Both the position numbers and the translations under genes were made by a program. DNA of 64,000 nt from positions 6,003,026 through 6,067,025 of the forward strand of contig NZ_OY781882.1 of NCBI RefSeq assembly GCF_963677125.1, given 5' to 3'. Under the pieces are notes generated by a model, which was not told the DNA's origin, did not search any database, and saw only the letters and a program-made list of their open reading frames with translations. The stretch is from an uncultured Desulfobacter sp. (GTDB lineage Bacteria; Desulfobacterota; Desulfobacteria; Desulfobacterales; Desulfobacteraceae). Positions 1 to 8,210 of the stretch are shown one piece after another (positions within the stretch are counted from its first letter, which is position 1; every line of letters begins with the position of its first letter).

Positions 1-1
1 T

Positions 2-937
2 ATTTCGAGAGAACTGGAAAGGGAAATAGCCCAAATAAAACCTGCGCCGTATACAATGCGCAAGGAAAGCTGCATCCTGATCATAGATGCTTTCGGTGAA
101 ATACGATCCGGGTCTTTTCTCAAAGTTCTTATTTATATTTTTCTGGTGATCAGCCTGATAGGCGGTCTGGGAACTGCTGGGTTTTATTGGTTTTATGCCA
201 AAGCAAACAGCCGGAATCTTCAATTAATAAGTTCGCAGGATGCCAATAAAAAAAAAATAGAACGTTTGACCAATGAAAAAGAGATACTGATGGCCAGGTT
301 GGTGATGACCGGTAATGCTACTGAACTTGAGGCATTGACCCGTGTGGGCAAGCTTGGTCAGGATGCTCCTAAAAAAGAAAAACGTTCGGGTATGAAAGGG
401 AAAAAAGAGAGCCTCGACGTCTTATCTGTCGATATAGCGCCTGATTCAAAAATTGCCGAAGAAGAGGATATTGTATCCGATAACAAAGGGGCGGCAGAAA
501 GCGAGTCCCAAGCTGCTGAACATGCAGATCCACCGATACAACAATCGCCTGATGAATTGTCCAATGTGGGTATTGGATCATTTTCGTTTTCATCGGGCCG
601 TCATGCTGATGAGCTTATCGTCCGGTTCAATGTCAGAAATACCACAAAAAAGTCCAAGGAAATATCCGGCCGGATTTTTTGTGTACTTAAACCCACAGGC
701 GCTACACCTGACAAGTGGGTGGTCGCCCCTAAAGGTTCAGTTATGAAAAAAGGTGTTCCCGGGCCATATAAGCAGGGTCAGTATTTTTCCATTTCCAGTT
801 ATAAACCCGTTCAGTTCACCATCAAGACTAAGACACCGCTAAAGGATTTTTCAGACACTTCCATATTTATATTTGATGAAACGGAAAAACTGTTATTTAA
901 GACCACCATCGACACTGGAAAAAATAAACAGGATTGA
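2..937 (+). CDS. Membrane-anchored coiled-coil protein of unknown function (5' end outside window)
   Basis: The reading frame is open from base 2 with no stop before the ATG at 56, so the true start may lie upstream of the window. About 23 residues after that ATG comes a single hydrophobic segment (KVLIYIFLVISLIGGLG...), then a Lys/Glu-rich stretch that looks coiled-coil, an acidic low-complexity linker and a C-terminal globular part with beta-type sequence (FSFSSGRHADELIVRFNVRN...). This suggests one membrane span and a large soluble domain. The gene ends 44 bases before the probable GTG start of the bactofilin gene, so the two are probably co-transcribed and may act together at the envelope. 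I do not recognise a family and assign no reaction. Confidence 0.7.
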   Translation: MSRELEREIAQIKPAPYTMRKESCILIIDAFGEIRSGSFLKVLIYIFLVISLIGGLGTAGFYWFYAKANSRNLQLISSQDANKKKIERLTNEKEILMARLVMTGNATELEALTRVGKLGQDAPKKEKRSGMKGKKESLDVLSVDIAPDSKIAEEEDIVSDNKGAAESESQAAEHADPPIQQSPDELSNVGIGSFSFSSGRHADELIVRFNVRNTTKKSKEISGRIFCVLKPTGATPDKWVVAPKGSVMKKGVPGPYKQGQYFSISSYKPVQFTIKTKTPLKDFSDTSIFIFDETEKLLFKTTIDTGKNKQD

Positions 938-981
938 TACGGATTTTCAAATTTTTAGTGCTTTGTAAGGAGACAGCCGTT

Positions 982-1401
982 GTGAGAAAAAACACGAAGA
1001 ATCTAAGCATCATTGATAAAGAACTCAAGATTGACGGCTCCATAGAAAGTTGTGGGAAATTGATCATCAAAGGAAAAGTAACGGGTACTATTGACGGGGA
1101 TGTTGTCATTATTGCCCAGGACGGAGAGGTTAACTCAACTTTGACAAAGGTGTCCAGCCTGACCATTGGCGGCAATTTTAAAGGAGAATTGATCGCTTCA
1201 AAGGAGTTGATCATTTTGGCAACCGGTTCCTGTGCTGGAAAAGTTGTGTGCCAAGACCTGATTGTGGAAAACGGTGGTGTGCTAAATGCGGATATCTCCT
1301 GCAAGACATCCAGCAAAATGGAGCCCGCTAAGAGAGATAGATCGTTTTTTTCAAAAGGGGAGGGGGCAACGCAGAAAGAGGAAAAACAAATACAATTATA
1401 A
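982..1401 (+). CDS. Bactofilin (polymer-forming cytoskeletal protein)
   Basis: The protein is dominated by short beta-helix repeats typical of bactofilins (SIESCGKLIIKGKVTGTIDG, then SLTIGGNFKGELIASKELII, then LIVENGGVLNADISCK). Bactofilins self-assemble into filaments or patches at the inner membrane and guide cell shape or envelope machinery. The ATG/TTG-type start at 934 overlaps the upstream gene; I prefer GTG 982, preceded by AAGGAGA at 967-973. That gives 139 residues with the usual short disordered ends: a basic N-terminus and a Lys/Glu-rich C-terminus. The upstream neighbour is a one-span membrane protein, a possible partner. Family call is firm, specific role unknown. Confidence 0.85.
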   Translation: MRKNTKNLSIIDKELKIDGSIESCGKLIIKGKVTGTIDGDVVIIAQDGEVNSTLTKVSSLTIGGNFKGELIASKELIILATGSCAGKVVCQDLIVENGGVLNADISCKTSSKMEPAKRDRSFFSKGEGATQKEEKQIQL

Positions 1402-1407
1402 AAATAC

Positions 1408-1437
1408 TTGACATTAAAAACGAAATTATGTAGTTAT
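1408..1437 (+). promoter_or_regulatory. Probable sigma70-type promoter of rplM-rpsI
   Basis: A perfect TTGACA lies at 1408-1413, just after the bactofilin stop. An AT-rich -10 region (TATGTAGTTAT) follows at about 1427-1437. The -10 hexamer is not a clean match, so its exact position is uncertain. Confidence 0.45.
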
Positions 1438-1473
1438 GCCTGATTGCGTTTATTTAGAGGAGCATGGAGAACA

Positions 1474-1908
1474 TTGGAAAAATATACATACAGTGCGAAA
1501 AGATCTGACAACAAAGAGAACTGGTGCGTCATTGATGCAAAAGACCAGGTGCTTGGGCGGCTTGCTTCCCAGATAGCGTATAGAATCCGGGGTAAACATA
1601 ACCCTCTTTTCACCCCTCATGTAGATACAGGTGACTGGGTGATTGTTGTCAATGCGGACAAGGTCCGTCTAACCGGAAATAAAATGGGGCAAAAAACCTA
1701 TTACCGCCATTCCGGTTATATCGGAGGAATCAAATCCCAGACGGCCAAGGAAATGCTTGAAAAAAAACCTGAAGACATTTTAAGAAAAGCTGTTCGTGGG
1801 ATGCTTCCCAAAAACAGACTCGGTCGTAAGCTTGGGAAAAAATTATTTGTTTATGCAGGCGATCAGCATCCCCACGCTGCACAGAAGCCGCAGGTTGTCG
1901 AATTCTAA
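1474..1908 (+). CDS. rplM: 50S ribosomal protein L13
   Basis: This is L13 of the large ribosomal subunit. The family core is complete: WCVIDAKDQVLGRLAS near the start, the TGDWVIVVNADKV segment, YYRHSGYIGGIK, and the basic LRKAVRGMLPKNRLGR motif, ending AAQKPQVVEF. An in-frame TTG at 1444 would add ten residues not found in the family. I place the start at TTG 1474 (product MEKYTYSAKRSD...), with a purine-rich AGAGGAGC/GGAGA upstream. It lies directly before rpsI, the universal L13-S9 pairing, and is transcribed from the promoter at 1408. Confidence 0.95.
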   Translation: MEKYTYSAKRSDNKENWCVIDAKDQVLGRLASQIAYRIRGKHNPLFTPHVDTGDWVIVVNADKVRLTGNKMGQKTYYRHSGYIGGIKSQTAKEMLEKKPEDILRKAVRGMLPKNRLGRKLGKKLFVYAGDQHPHAAQKPQVVEF

Positions 1909-1931
1909 TCTATAAGGACTTGATAAGATAA

Positions 1932-2327
1932 ATGGAAAGTACAAACCAATTTTACGCAACGGGTAAGCGGAAAAATTCTGTGGCCAAAGTGTGGCTTATG
2001 CCTGGTACAGGAAAAATTGTCATTAATAACAGAGAACTGGATGAGTATTTTGATGTCCCCACAAACAGGGATGCGTTGAGGTCTCCTCTTGTTCTTACGG
2101 ATAAAAGCGATGCCTTTGATTTGAAAATTACTGTGATGGGTGGTGGGTATACCGGCCAGGCTGGTGCCATTCGTCAAGGTGTTTCCAAGGCGCTCGTATT
2201 ATCAGATCCTGATCTGCGTGGTGTTTTGAAATCCGCAGGTTTTCTTACCCGGGACGCCAGACAAAAAGAACGTAAAAAATACGGGAAAAAGGGAGCAAGG
2301 GCCAGTTTTCAGTTCTCCAAGAGATAA
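1932..2327 (+). CDS. rpsI: 30S ribosomal protein S9
   Basis: This is S9 of the small subunit, 131 residues. It begins NQFYATGKRKNSVAKVWL, the family signature, and ends with the conserved basic tail GARASFQFSKR, which reaches into the decoding site. The gene starts 24 bases after rplM, with an AAGGACTTG-type ribosome binding site in the gap. A strong intrinsic terminator follows at 2359, so rplM-rpsI form a two-gene operon. Confidence 0.97.
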   Translation: MESTNQFYATGKRKNSVAKVWLMPGTGKIVINNRELDEYFDVPTNRDALRSPLVLTDKSDAFDLKITVMGGGYTGQAGAIRQGVSKALVLSDPDLRGVLKSAGFLTRDARQKERKKYGKKGARASFQFSKR

Positions 2328-2358
2328 ATTTTCCTGCGTTTTTACCTATTCACAATTC

Positions 2359-2395
2359 AAAAGGGAGAGCAAGCTTGAGTTTGCTCTCCCTTTTT
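2359..2395 (+). terminator. Intrinsic terminator of rplM-rpsI
   Basis: A perfect 14-bp stem (AAAAGGGAGAGCAA at 2359-2372 pairing with 2381-2394) closes an 8-base loop and ends in a T run. Confidence 0.92.
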
Positions 2396-2429
2396 GAGTT
2401 TCTATACAGTGTTGGGGTGTGTATCATCA

Positions 2430-3878
2430 ATGCAGACATTTTTATTCTATGATATTGAAACATCGGGTTTGAATCCCGCCTTTGATCAGGTTCTGACCTT
2501 TGCATGTATTCGAACGGATTTATCTCTAAATGAGATAAGCAGAGAGGATATCGTCGTCCGTCTCAGGGAGGATATTGTTCCTTCTCCCGGGGCATTTCTA
2601 ACACACAGGCTTGACGCCCGAATCCTTGAAGCCGGAATCAGTGAGTATGATGCCGCTGTAAAAATTCATACGCTTTTAAATACCCCGCAAACCATCAGTA
2701 TCGGGTATAATTCCCTTGGGTTTGATGACGAATTCTTACGTTTTCTTTTTTATCGTAATCTCTTGGATCCGTATTCACATCAGTTCGCCGACGGGTGTAG
2801 TCGGATGGATATGTTGCCGGTTACATTGATCTATTATCTTTTTTGCCCCCAGGCTCTTTTTTGGCCTGTACTTGAAAATGGGCAACCAACCATGAAGCTT
2901 GAGTACTTAACCCGGCAAAATAAATTTAAGACTTCGGGCCGAGCCCATGAAGCCATGAGTGATGTTGAGTCTGTTATCGGTCTTGTAAGGGCGTTTTCAC
3001 AACACAGCAAGGTTTGGTCCTATGTTCAAGGCTTTTTTGACAAGAATGCTGATTTTAAGCGCATAAACGGTCTTCATAATTCTAAATTATCTAAAACGTA
3101 TGGAATGGATATCGCTATTATGATATCCGTCTCTTTTGGTGCAAAATGTAACTATATGGCTCCGGTGATTTATGTGGGGGGTTCTGTTCCCTATAAAAAT
3201 CAAAGCTTGTGGATTCGTTTAGATAAGGAGGAGGTGTTTGAGCAGATTGATGAAGCCTTTGGGATATATGATCTGATGACAATACGGAAAAAGCCGGGAG
3301 ATCAGTGGTTTATTTTGCCTGTTTTGGATCGTTTCTGGGAGAAGCTTTCTCCTGTAGCGCGCACAGTGTGTATACAAAATCTCGATTTTATCAAGCAAAA
3401 CATGTCCCGTTTTGAAAAAACGATCAGTTTTCATCAAAATTTCAAATATTCCCAAGTGCCTGATATCGATCCAGATGCGGATTTGTATCAGGGGGGATTC
3501 TTTTCATTTAAAGATAAAAAAGAGATCGAAGCATTTCATAAAGCAGAGGAAAAAAAGAGAAGACAAATTGTCAAGGGTTTTCAAAGTGACAGGGTACGCA
3601 TATTGGCCCAAAGAGTACTTGTGCGAAATTTTAATGAAAAGCCTGGATTTGCCCCTGAATTCTGTGCACATTTAAAATGCCTTTCTGGAAACGATCCAAA
3701 GAAGTCTATCAAGGGGTATAAAGAGGATGTCAAACTGACATGTGCCGAGGCGCTTGAAGAAATTAAAAAGCTTGAAGCCGACATGATGCAGTCCTATGAT
3801 TCGGGCCAAAAAGCTCTTTTAAAGTGGCTGAAAACCCATATTCACCATCAATCAGCTTTGTTTGCTAATTCGTTTTAG
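2430..3878 (+). CDS. sbcB: Exodeoxyribonuclease I (3'-5' single-strand DNA exonuclease)
   Basis: This is exonuclease I, which degrades single-stranded DNA from the 3' end in recombination and mismatch repair. The N-terminal DEDD exonuclease fold is clear: FLFYDIETSGLNPAFDQ (first acidic motif DIET), then IGYNSLGFDDEFLRFLFYRN (second motif), then GRAHEAMSDVESVIGLV (third motif with His and Asp). The rest of the 482 residues matches the SH3-like and C-terminal parts of the family. The start at ATG 2430 fits the FLFxDxET opening; an upstream TTG at 2394 lies inside the rpsI terminator. The last 27 bases overlap, tail to tail, the end of the minus-strand PilZ gene. Confidence 0.93.
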   Translation: MQTFLFYDIETSGLNPAFDQVLTFACIRTDLSLNEISREDIVVRLREDIVPSPGAFLTHRLDARILEAGISEYDAAVKIHTLLNTPQTISIGYNSLGFDDEFLRFLFYRNLLDPYSHQFADGCSRMDMLPVTLIYYLFCPQALFWPVLENGQPTMKLEYLTRQNKFKTSGRAHEAMSDVESVIGLVRAFSQHSKVWSYVQGFFDKNADFKRINGLHNSKLSKTYGMDIAIMISVSFGAKCNYMAPVIYVGGSVPYKNQSLWIRLDKEEVFEQIDEAFGIYDLMTIRKKPGDQWFILPVLDRFWEKLSPVARTVCIQNLDFIKQNMSRFEKTISFHQNFKYSQVPDIDPDADLYQGGFFSFKDKKEIEAFHKAEEKKRRQIVKGFQSDRVRILAQRVLVRNFNEKPGFAPEFCAHLKCLSGNDPKKSIKGYKEDVKLTCAEALEEIKKLEADMMQSYDSGQKALLKWLKTHIHHQSALFANSF

Positions 3879-4613
3879 TTCCTCTATCTGAGCCGTGTGG
3901 ATGAACTGGTTTAACACTTCATCATTTTCCCTGGCAATATTGATAATTTTTAAACCAATCAATGTATCGGTTTTAGAGTAGTTCATGTTGATTCGAGCAA
4001 CCTGAATTTGAACCGGAAAGGTGCCTATGGCGCCAGGCTGATCACGGTCCACTAATGCAAGCCCCATGATCATTTTTGTACCTGTTTTTAGGTCAGATAA
4101 AGGGGAGGGGTACTTTCCTTTCTTTTCAAGTATGACAAGGCCCAAGCCTGAAAAAGAGATATCTTTGATTTTGAAATCACCAGGCGTCCGGTATTTTTGT
4201 CCGTTATAGGCTATTTGGGCCTTTACGGCGTATTTGGTATTCATTTGGAGTCTGAATGCGGAGCGTATATTGGTTTCAATGGCCGGTAATCGATATTGAA
4301 TTTCAATCGCTTTTGCCGCGCTGCCGTCTGCCATGGCGTAGTTGTCTATAACTCGGATTGGTCTGCAATGCATCCCAATTCGCAGACGCCGTTGATTGAT
4401 GTGGGCAAGCGTTGTCAGATGAAGCTGCTCAAACTCAGTGTTTGGGGGAATAGGAAGGTTTGGTCGGGCAATAGTGATGGTCTGTTTATCAAAATCAGCA
4501 TCATAAATAATGGAAGATGTTGAAATGGGGTAATCGGTGTTCATGTTGAATACAAGATTTACGCCCACCGAAGGGAAAAATATTTTTTTGACGTCAAATT
4601 CCATGCCTTGCAA
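3852..4613 (-). CDS. PilZ-domain protein, probable cyclic di-GMP receptor
   Basis: The protein has a YcgR-like N-terminal half (about residues 1-125) followed by a PilZ domain. Both ligand motifs are present: RSAFR (RxxxR) near residue 137 and DISFSGLGL (DxSxxG) near residue 172. PilZ proteins bind cyclic di-GMP and alter motility, secretion or polysaccharide synthesis. No effector domain or membrane segment is visible. The gene stands alone on the minus strand, converging on sbcB, so its target cannot be read from context. Candidates elsewhere in the window are surface-polysaccharide synthesis and motility. Confidence 0.85.
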   Translation of the reverse strand: MQGMEFDVKKIFFPSVGVNLVFNMNTDYPISTSSIIYDADFDKQTITIARPNLPIPPNTEFEQLHLTTLAHINQRRLRIGMHCRPIRVIDNYAMADGSAAKAIEIQYRLPAIETNIRSAFRLQMNTKYAVKAQIAYNGQKYRTPGDFKIKDISFSGLGLVILEKKGKYPSPLSDLKTGTKMIMGLALVDRDQPGAIGTFPVQIQVARINMNYSKTDTLIGLKIINIARENDEVLNQFIHTAQIEELKRISKQS

Positions 4614-4854
4614 TCCGATCAGGCAGTGTTAACTAATATTTTTCATAAAAATAAAACATGTTGAATTTATCGTTTGTTTGCATGTTGCCGCATTATCGGA
4701 AATATCACCTATGTCATATAAAGTGTGTCTCCCCCTTTGGGGAAGCCATAGGAAATTTACCTTCTTTGCTATCAAGACTTTTACAGTTGTTTATTCAATA
4801 GCGGTCTTGACTGGCTTGAAGCTAAAATCCTCATGGCTTCCGAAAGGTTGGGGG

Positions 4855-5124
4855 TTATTTTACCGCGTCTTTAAGTGCTTTTCCGGGTACGAATTTAGGT
4901 ACATTTCTAGCAGGAATGTTGATCTCTTTTCCTGTCTGGGGGTTTCTGCCTTTTCTCTCTTTTCTTTCGGCGGTTTTGAATGTGCCAAAACCAACCAAGG
5001 TAACAGAATCATTGGCAGCCAGCGCCTCAGTAATTGTCTCAATCATGCAGTCAACCGCTGCCTGAGCGTCTTTTTTACTGCTGAGGACTTCTGAAACCTT
5101 GTTAATTAAATCGCCTTTGTTCAT
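4855..5124 (-). CDS. HU-family histone-like DNA-binding protein
   Basis: This is a small nucleoid protein of the HU/IHF family, 89 residues. It shows the two-helix dimer body (MNKGDLINKVSEVLSSKKDAQ) and the beta-arm region with GFGTFKTAERKERKGRNPQTG followed by the conserved NIPARNVPKFVPGK. It binds and bends DNA with little sequence preference. A GTG at 5133 in the same frame overlaps the ribosome binding site; I choose ATG 5124, with GGAG eight bases upstream. A good promoter lies at 5219-5247. Confidence 0.93.
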   Translation of the reverse strand: MNKGDLINKVSEVLSSKKDAQAAVDCMIETITEALAANDSVTLVGFGTFKTAERKERKGRNPQTGKEINIPARNVPKFVPGKALKDAVK

Positions 5125-5218
5125 TGTGCTCACTCCTTTTTTTTGGGGGGGTTGTTAGGAATTATTTAAGTTAAAAGTATATATTTAGTGAAAATATTTT
5201 TATTTAGCTTTTCTGGGT

Positions 5219-5247
5219 ACGTTACGTCGTTGAGCCGGGCGTGTCAA
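5219..5247 (-). promoter_or_regulatory. Sigma70-type promoter of the HU gene
   Basis: Read on the minus strand, a perfect TTGACA (5247-5242) is followed after 17 bases by TAACGT (5224-5219). The -35 match and spacing are ideal and the -10 is partial. Confidence 0.55.
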
Positions 5248-5275
5248 GTCTTTATTGCGTTTTAATAAAAATTCG

Positions 5276-5304
5276 TTGCCAGTTTTCTTTGGACAGCATA
5301 GAAT
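5276..5304 (+). promoter_or_regulatory. Sigma70-type promoter of the cheX gene
   Basis: TTGCCA (5276-5281) and TAGAAT (5299-5304) are separated by 17 bases, five of six matches each. The predicted start leaves only about 15 bases before the ATG at 5326, which still holds the AGGAGG site. Confidence 0.6.
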
Positions 5305-5325
5305 GTTTGAAAACAGGAGGTGAAA

Positions 5326-5799
5326 ATGGATGTAGCGCTTGTCAATCCCTTCATTGAAGGAACTTTACACATTCTTGATACTACAGCACTAGTAAAAGTA
5401 AAACCACAACCGCCTTTTTTAAAGGGAGATAATATTCATCATGGCGATATTTCAGGGCTTTTGACGGTCGAAGGCGATTTGGATGCAACCGTTGCGATTT
5501 CTTTTACTGAAAAAAGTATATTAGGCATTGTGTCTGCCATGTTTGGCGAAGAGATGACTGAAATTAATGAAGAAATCACTGATGCTGTCGGAGAAATCTG
5601 CAATATGGTTGCCGGACATGTGACAACTAAAATTGGAGAATTAGGAAAAAAAGTAAAAGTTAAATTCGTAAGAGTTGTGAATGGTCGCACCGAGGAAATT
5701 TTGCATACCGATGCCGGCAGTCATGTTGTTGGTATTCCATTTCGCACGACTAAAGGCAAGGTGTTGCTTGAAATCTGTTACTCGGATCAAAGTTCATGA
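5326..5799 (+). CDS. cheX: CheX-type chemotaxis protein (CheY-P phosphatase family)
   Basis: CheX/CheC proteins dephosphorylate the response regulator CheY. The 157-residue protein has the CheX fold pattern and the catalytic E-x-x-N motif in DAVGEICNMVAGHVTTKI (about residues 88-105). Only one copy of that motif is seen, as in CheX rather than CheC. The start is ATG 5326 with AGGAGG five bases upstream; GTG 5320 overlaps that site. No other chemotaxis gene is adjacent and the gene has its own promoter, so the partner regulator is not identified here. Distant relatives of this fold also act outside chemotaxis. Confidence 0.82.
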   Translation: MDVALVNPFIEGTLHILDTTALVKVKPQPPFLKGDNIHHGDISGLLTVEGDLDATVAISFTEKSILGIVSAMFGEEMTEINEEITDAVGEICNMVAGHVTTKIGELGKKVKVKFVRVVNGRTEEILHTDAGSHVVGIPFRTTKGKVLLEICYSDQSS

Positions 5800-5843
5800 T
5801 CAAAATGCTGGCTATCTGTGGTTTTTAAATTTTGATCATGAAC
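5792..5843. terminator. Long perfect inverted repeat between convergent genes, possible bidirectional terminator
   Basis: A 15-bp perfect inverted repeat (arms 5792-5806 and 5829-5843, containing the palindrome TGATCA) has a 22-base spacer. The left arm includes the cheX stop codon. No T run follows, so termination is inferred from its place between convergent genes. Confidence 0.5.
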
Positions 5844-5862
5844 CTGAGAAAAGTTGATGGTA

Positions 5863-7245
5863 TTACACTAAAGGAAGGTTTGCGTTGTGCCAGGCAAATA
5901 CGCCGCCGGCCAATGACTTTATGTTGCTAAATCCCTGATCTTTAAGGAATCCGGCTGCGATATTTGACCGGTATCCACTGCCGCATTGCAGAACAATCTC
6001 CTGGGCTTTGTCTGCTTTGGGCATCTTCTGATCTAAAATATCGGTCAAAGGAAAATGAACGGCATTTTCAATGCGGCCGCTATCCCACTCTGCCACGGTG
6101 CGGACATCCAGAATCAAGGGGCCATCCGGACCGTTCCTTTTGTGGAGTTGCAAAGGGGAAATTTGGGCAAGCTGATCCACAGGCCTGCCACTCATGAGCC
6201 ATTCATTTATACCGCCTGAAAGATATCCCAGGACGGCATCATAGCCAATGCGGTGAAGTTCGGTAAGCATTCGGTCGTAGGCTTCACGGTTTTCAACCAC
6301 TAATAGCAGCTCCGTGCCTGGGTCAATTACCATGCCCACCCAGTTGGCCAATTGTTTTTCAAACCCGATGTTGATGCTGCCGGGAATGTGGAATCCACCA
6401 TACGCGGCACTGTCCCGGGTGTCCATGACCAGCGTGGTTTCCTCTTCCATGAGTTCCTGGAACTGGTCGGGCGTCAAACGTTTGTCCAGGGTGCATGCAT
6501 CCAGCAGATTTGCGCCTTTGCTGTTTGTGGCAATGATATATGAAAAGCTTTTGGGCCGGGCAGGGAAAGCTGACATGATATTTTTTTTAAACGCCTCGAA
6601 GGAATTAAACTGCAGCATGGGGTTGGCACTTCGTTCATAGCCCAGTGTGGAACTTTTTTTTGCGCTCATGCCTCTGCCGCACAAAGACCCTTCTCCATGG
6701 GCAGGGTAGACTTCAAGGTAGTCGGGAAAAGCCGCAAGGGTTTTATAGAGGCTGTTGTAAAGATTTTGAATCTGTTCGTCCAGGATCTCGGATCCGGGAA
6801 GGTCCGGACGCCCAATGTCCCCAACGAATAACAGGTCTCCGGTTAAAATCATTTCGGGTTTATCGGAACGTCCTGTATCCGTGACGACCAGAGAGATGGA
6901 GTTGGGTGTATGCCCAGGCGTGTGAAGCACTTCTATCTTTGCGGCGCCAAGAGTAAAAATATCACCTTGTTCAATACTCTTGTGGGCATAAGTGATTTCT
7001 ACGCTGTCATTGATATAAATATCCGCACCCGTAGCTGCGCTTAATTCCTGGTCGCCTGAAATATGGTCTGCATGAAGGTGTGTATTGATTATATGCGTGA
7101 TGCGCATACCCTCCTGGTATGCAATATCCAAATAGTCCTGGATATCTCTTTTGGGATCCACGACCATCATTTGTTGGGCTGCAGGGCAGCCAATGCAGTA
7201 GGACTGGCACCCAAGGCCTTTCACTGAAATTTGGTTAAAATACAT
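5863..7245 (-). CDS. Metallo-beta-lactamase-fold hydrolase fused to two rhodanese domains
   Basis: The N-terminal domain (about residues 1-240) has the metal motif THLHADH (55-61) and later His/Asp ligands (LHTPGHTPNS, LTGDLLF, VYPAHGEG), as in persulfide dioxygenases (ETHE1/Blh group). Two rhodanese domains follow. The first, near residues 265-355, lacks the loop cysteine (LLVVENREAY). The second, near 365-455, keeps the active loop LQCGSGYRS. Family knowledge points to handling of glutathione or other persulfides in the cytoplasm. The neighbours, a peroxiredoxin and a DsrE-like protein, fit a sulfur/redox role. AGGAGG precedes the ATG. Substrate is not determined by sequence alone. Confidence 0.87.
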   Translation of the reverse strand: MYFNQISVKGLGCQSYCIGCPAAQQMMVVDPKRDIQDYLDIAYQEGMRITHIINTHLHADHISGDQELSAATGADIYINDSVEITYAHKSIEQGDIFTLGAAKIEVLHTPGHTPNSISLVVTDTGRSDKPEMILTGDLLFVGDIGRPDLPGSEILDEQIQNLYNSLYKTLAAFPDYLEVYPAHGEGSLCGRGMSAKKSSTLGYERSANPMLQFNSFEAFKKNIMSAFPARPKSFSYIIATNSKGANLLDACTLDKRLTPDQFQELMEEETTLVMDTRDSAAYGGFHIPGSINIGFEKQLANWVGMVIDPGTELLLVVENREAYDRMLTELHRIGYDAVLGYLSGGINEWLMSGRPVDQLAQISPLQLHKRNGPDGPLILDVRTVAEWDSGRIENAVHFPLTDILDQKMPKADKAQEIVLQCGSGYRSNIAAGFLKDQGFSNIKSLAGGVFAWHNANLPLV

Positions 7246-7423
7246 GGTACAGGCCTCCTTTTGAAGTGAGTGATGTTTTAAACGATATAATTTAAATTTT
7301 TATATGAAAGTACCAACAAGTTGCTGAGTTCCTTTCATGTTGTGTTGTGGGCCGGGCCTGGGCGCTTATAGACCAAGTCGGCCCATGGCCATTATTGAGA
7401 ATGATACACTGATGTCACAGGAA

Positions 7424-7453
7424 AGCCCGGAAAAAGATATCAATTTCCGGGCT
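7424..7453 (-). terminator. Terminator downstream of the peroxiredoxin gene
   Basis: A perfect 10-bp stem (AGCCCGGAAA at 7424-7433 with 7444-7453) and a 10-base loop lie just past the stop of the minus-strand peroxiredoxin gene. The T tract is short. Confidence 0.65.
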
Positions 7454-7480
7454 CTATGCTATAGATTTGATTGACTTTGC

Positions 7481-8128
7481 TTACAGCGCTTTGTGGCAGA
7501 ACCACCAGTCATAACCCTCATATTGGCTCAGCCGTTGCGCCGCATCCTTTTGAGACTTTGGTGGCGGGATAATTACCCGGTCTTTTAGCAGTTCATTTTC
7601 CGGCCAGTTGGCAGGCATGGCAACGCCATTCTGGTCTGATGTGATTAATGCCTTTGTGGCCCGGACAATTTCATCCATATTTCGTCCAATTTCCTGGGGA
7701 TAGTACAGAATCAGGCGTACCTTGCTTTCAGGGTCAACTACAAATACCGCCCGAACCGTATTTGAGCCTTTGCCTGGATGCAGCATGCCCAGTTTATTAG
7801 CTACTGAGTCGTTGGCGGCAACAACCGGGAAAGTAATTTCTATATCAAGTTTTTCTTTGATCCATTCAATCCATTTAATGTGGCTGAATACCTGGTCCAC
7901 TGACATGCCGATCAGTTGAACCCCCATCTTTTCAAATTCGGCAACGCGGTTTTGGAAACCTGCAAATTCTGTGGTGCACACCGGGGTGAAGTCAGCCGGA
8001 TGACTGAAAAGAACAAACCATTTGCCTTTCATGTCTTTGGGAAGGCTCATGGGGCCATGGGTTGTATCGACATTTAATTCCGGAAATTCATCGCCAAGAA
8101 GGGGCATATTGGGGGTTTGATGTTCCAT
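7481..8128 (-). CDS. Peroxiredoxin (AhpC/TSA family, Prx6-like)
   Basis: This thiol peroxidase reduces hydrogen peroxide and organic peroxides in the cytoplasm. The peroxidatic cysteine is C51 in HPADFTPVCTTEF. The C-terminal extension typical of the long Prx6-like branch is present, and a second cysteine lies near the end (YEGYDWWFCHKAL, about residue 211), as in archaeal-type long peroxiredoxins. Length, 215 residues, is normal. It is transcribed alone, with AAGGAGA before the ATG and a terminator after the stop. A short dyad at 8191-8210 in the upstream region could be an operator. Oxidative-stress defence is expected in an anaerobe meeting oxygen. Confidence 0.93.
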   Translation of the reverse strand: MEHQTPNMPLLGDEFPELNVDTTHGPMSLPKDMKGKWFVLFSHPADFTPVCTTEFAGFQNRVAEFEKMGVQLIGMSVDQVFSHIKWIEWIKEKLDIEITFPVVAANDSVANKLGMLHPGKGSNTVRAVFVVDPESKVRLILYYPQEIGRNMDEIVRATKALITSDQNGVAMPANWPENELLKDRVIIPPPKSQKDAAQRLSQYEGYDWWFCHKAL

Positions 8129-8190
8129 GTTGTTCTCCTTAAGTTAAAGTTAAATTGAAACTTTGCATGCTTATTTATGCTTTGACTGTG

Positions 8191-8210
8191 AATCATTTAG
8201 ATTAATGATT
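8191..8210. promoter_or_regulatory. Dyad upstream of the peroxiredoxin gene, possible Fur/PerR-like operator
   Basis: AATCATT (8191-8197) and AATGATT (8204-8210) form a 7-bp inverted repeat in AT-rich DNA 63 bases upstream of the peroxiredoxin ATG. The sequence resembles Fur-superfamily boxes, but no regulator is known here. Confidence 0.3.

Noticed and set aside
4614..4854. Possible cyclic di-GMP riboswitch ahead of the PilZ gene
   Set aside because: I looked for the conserved GEMM core on the minus strand and did not find it; only a short TCCCC/GGGGA hairpin is present.
4678..5094. Plus-strand frame of 138 codons across the HU gene
   Set aside because: It lies opposite the well-conserved HU gene and has no recognisable features.
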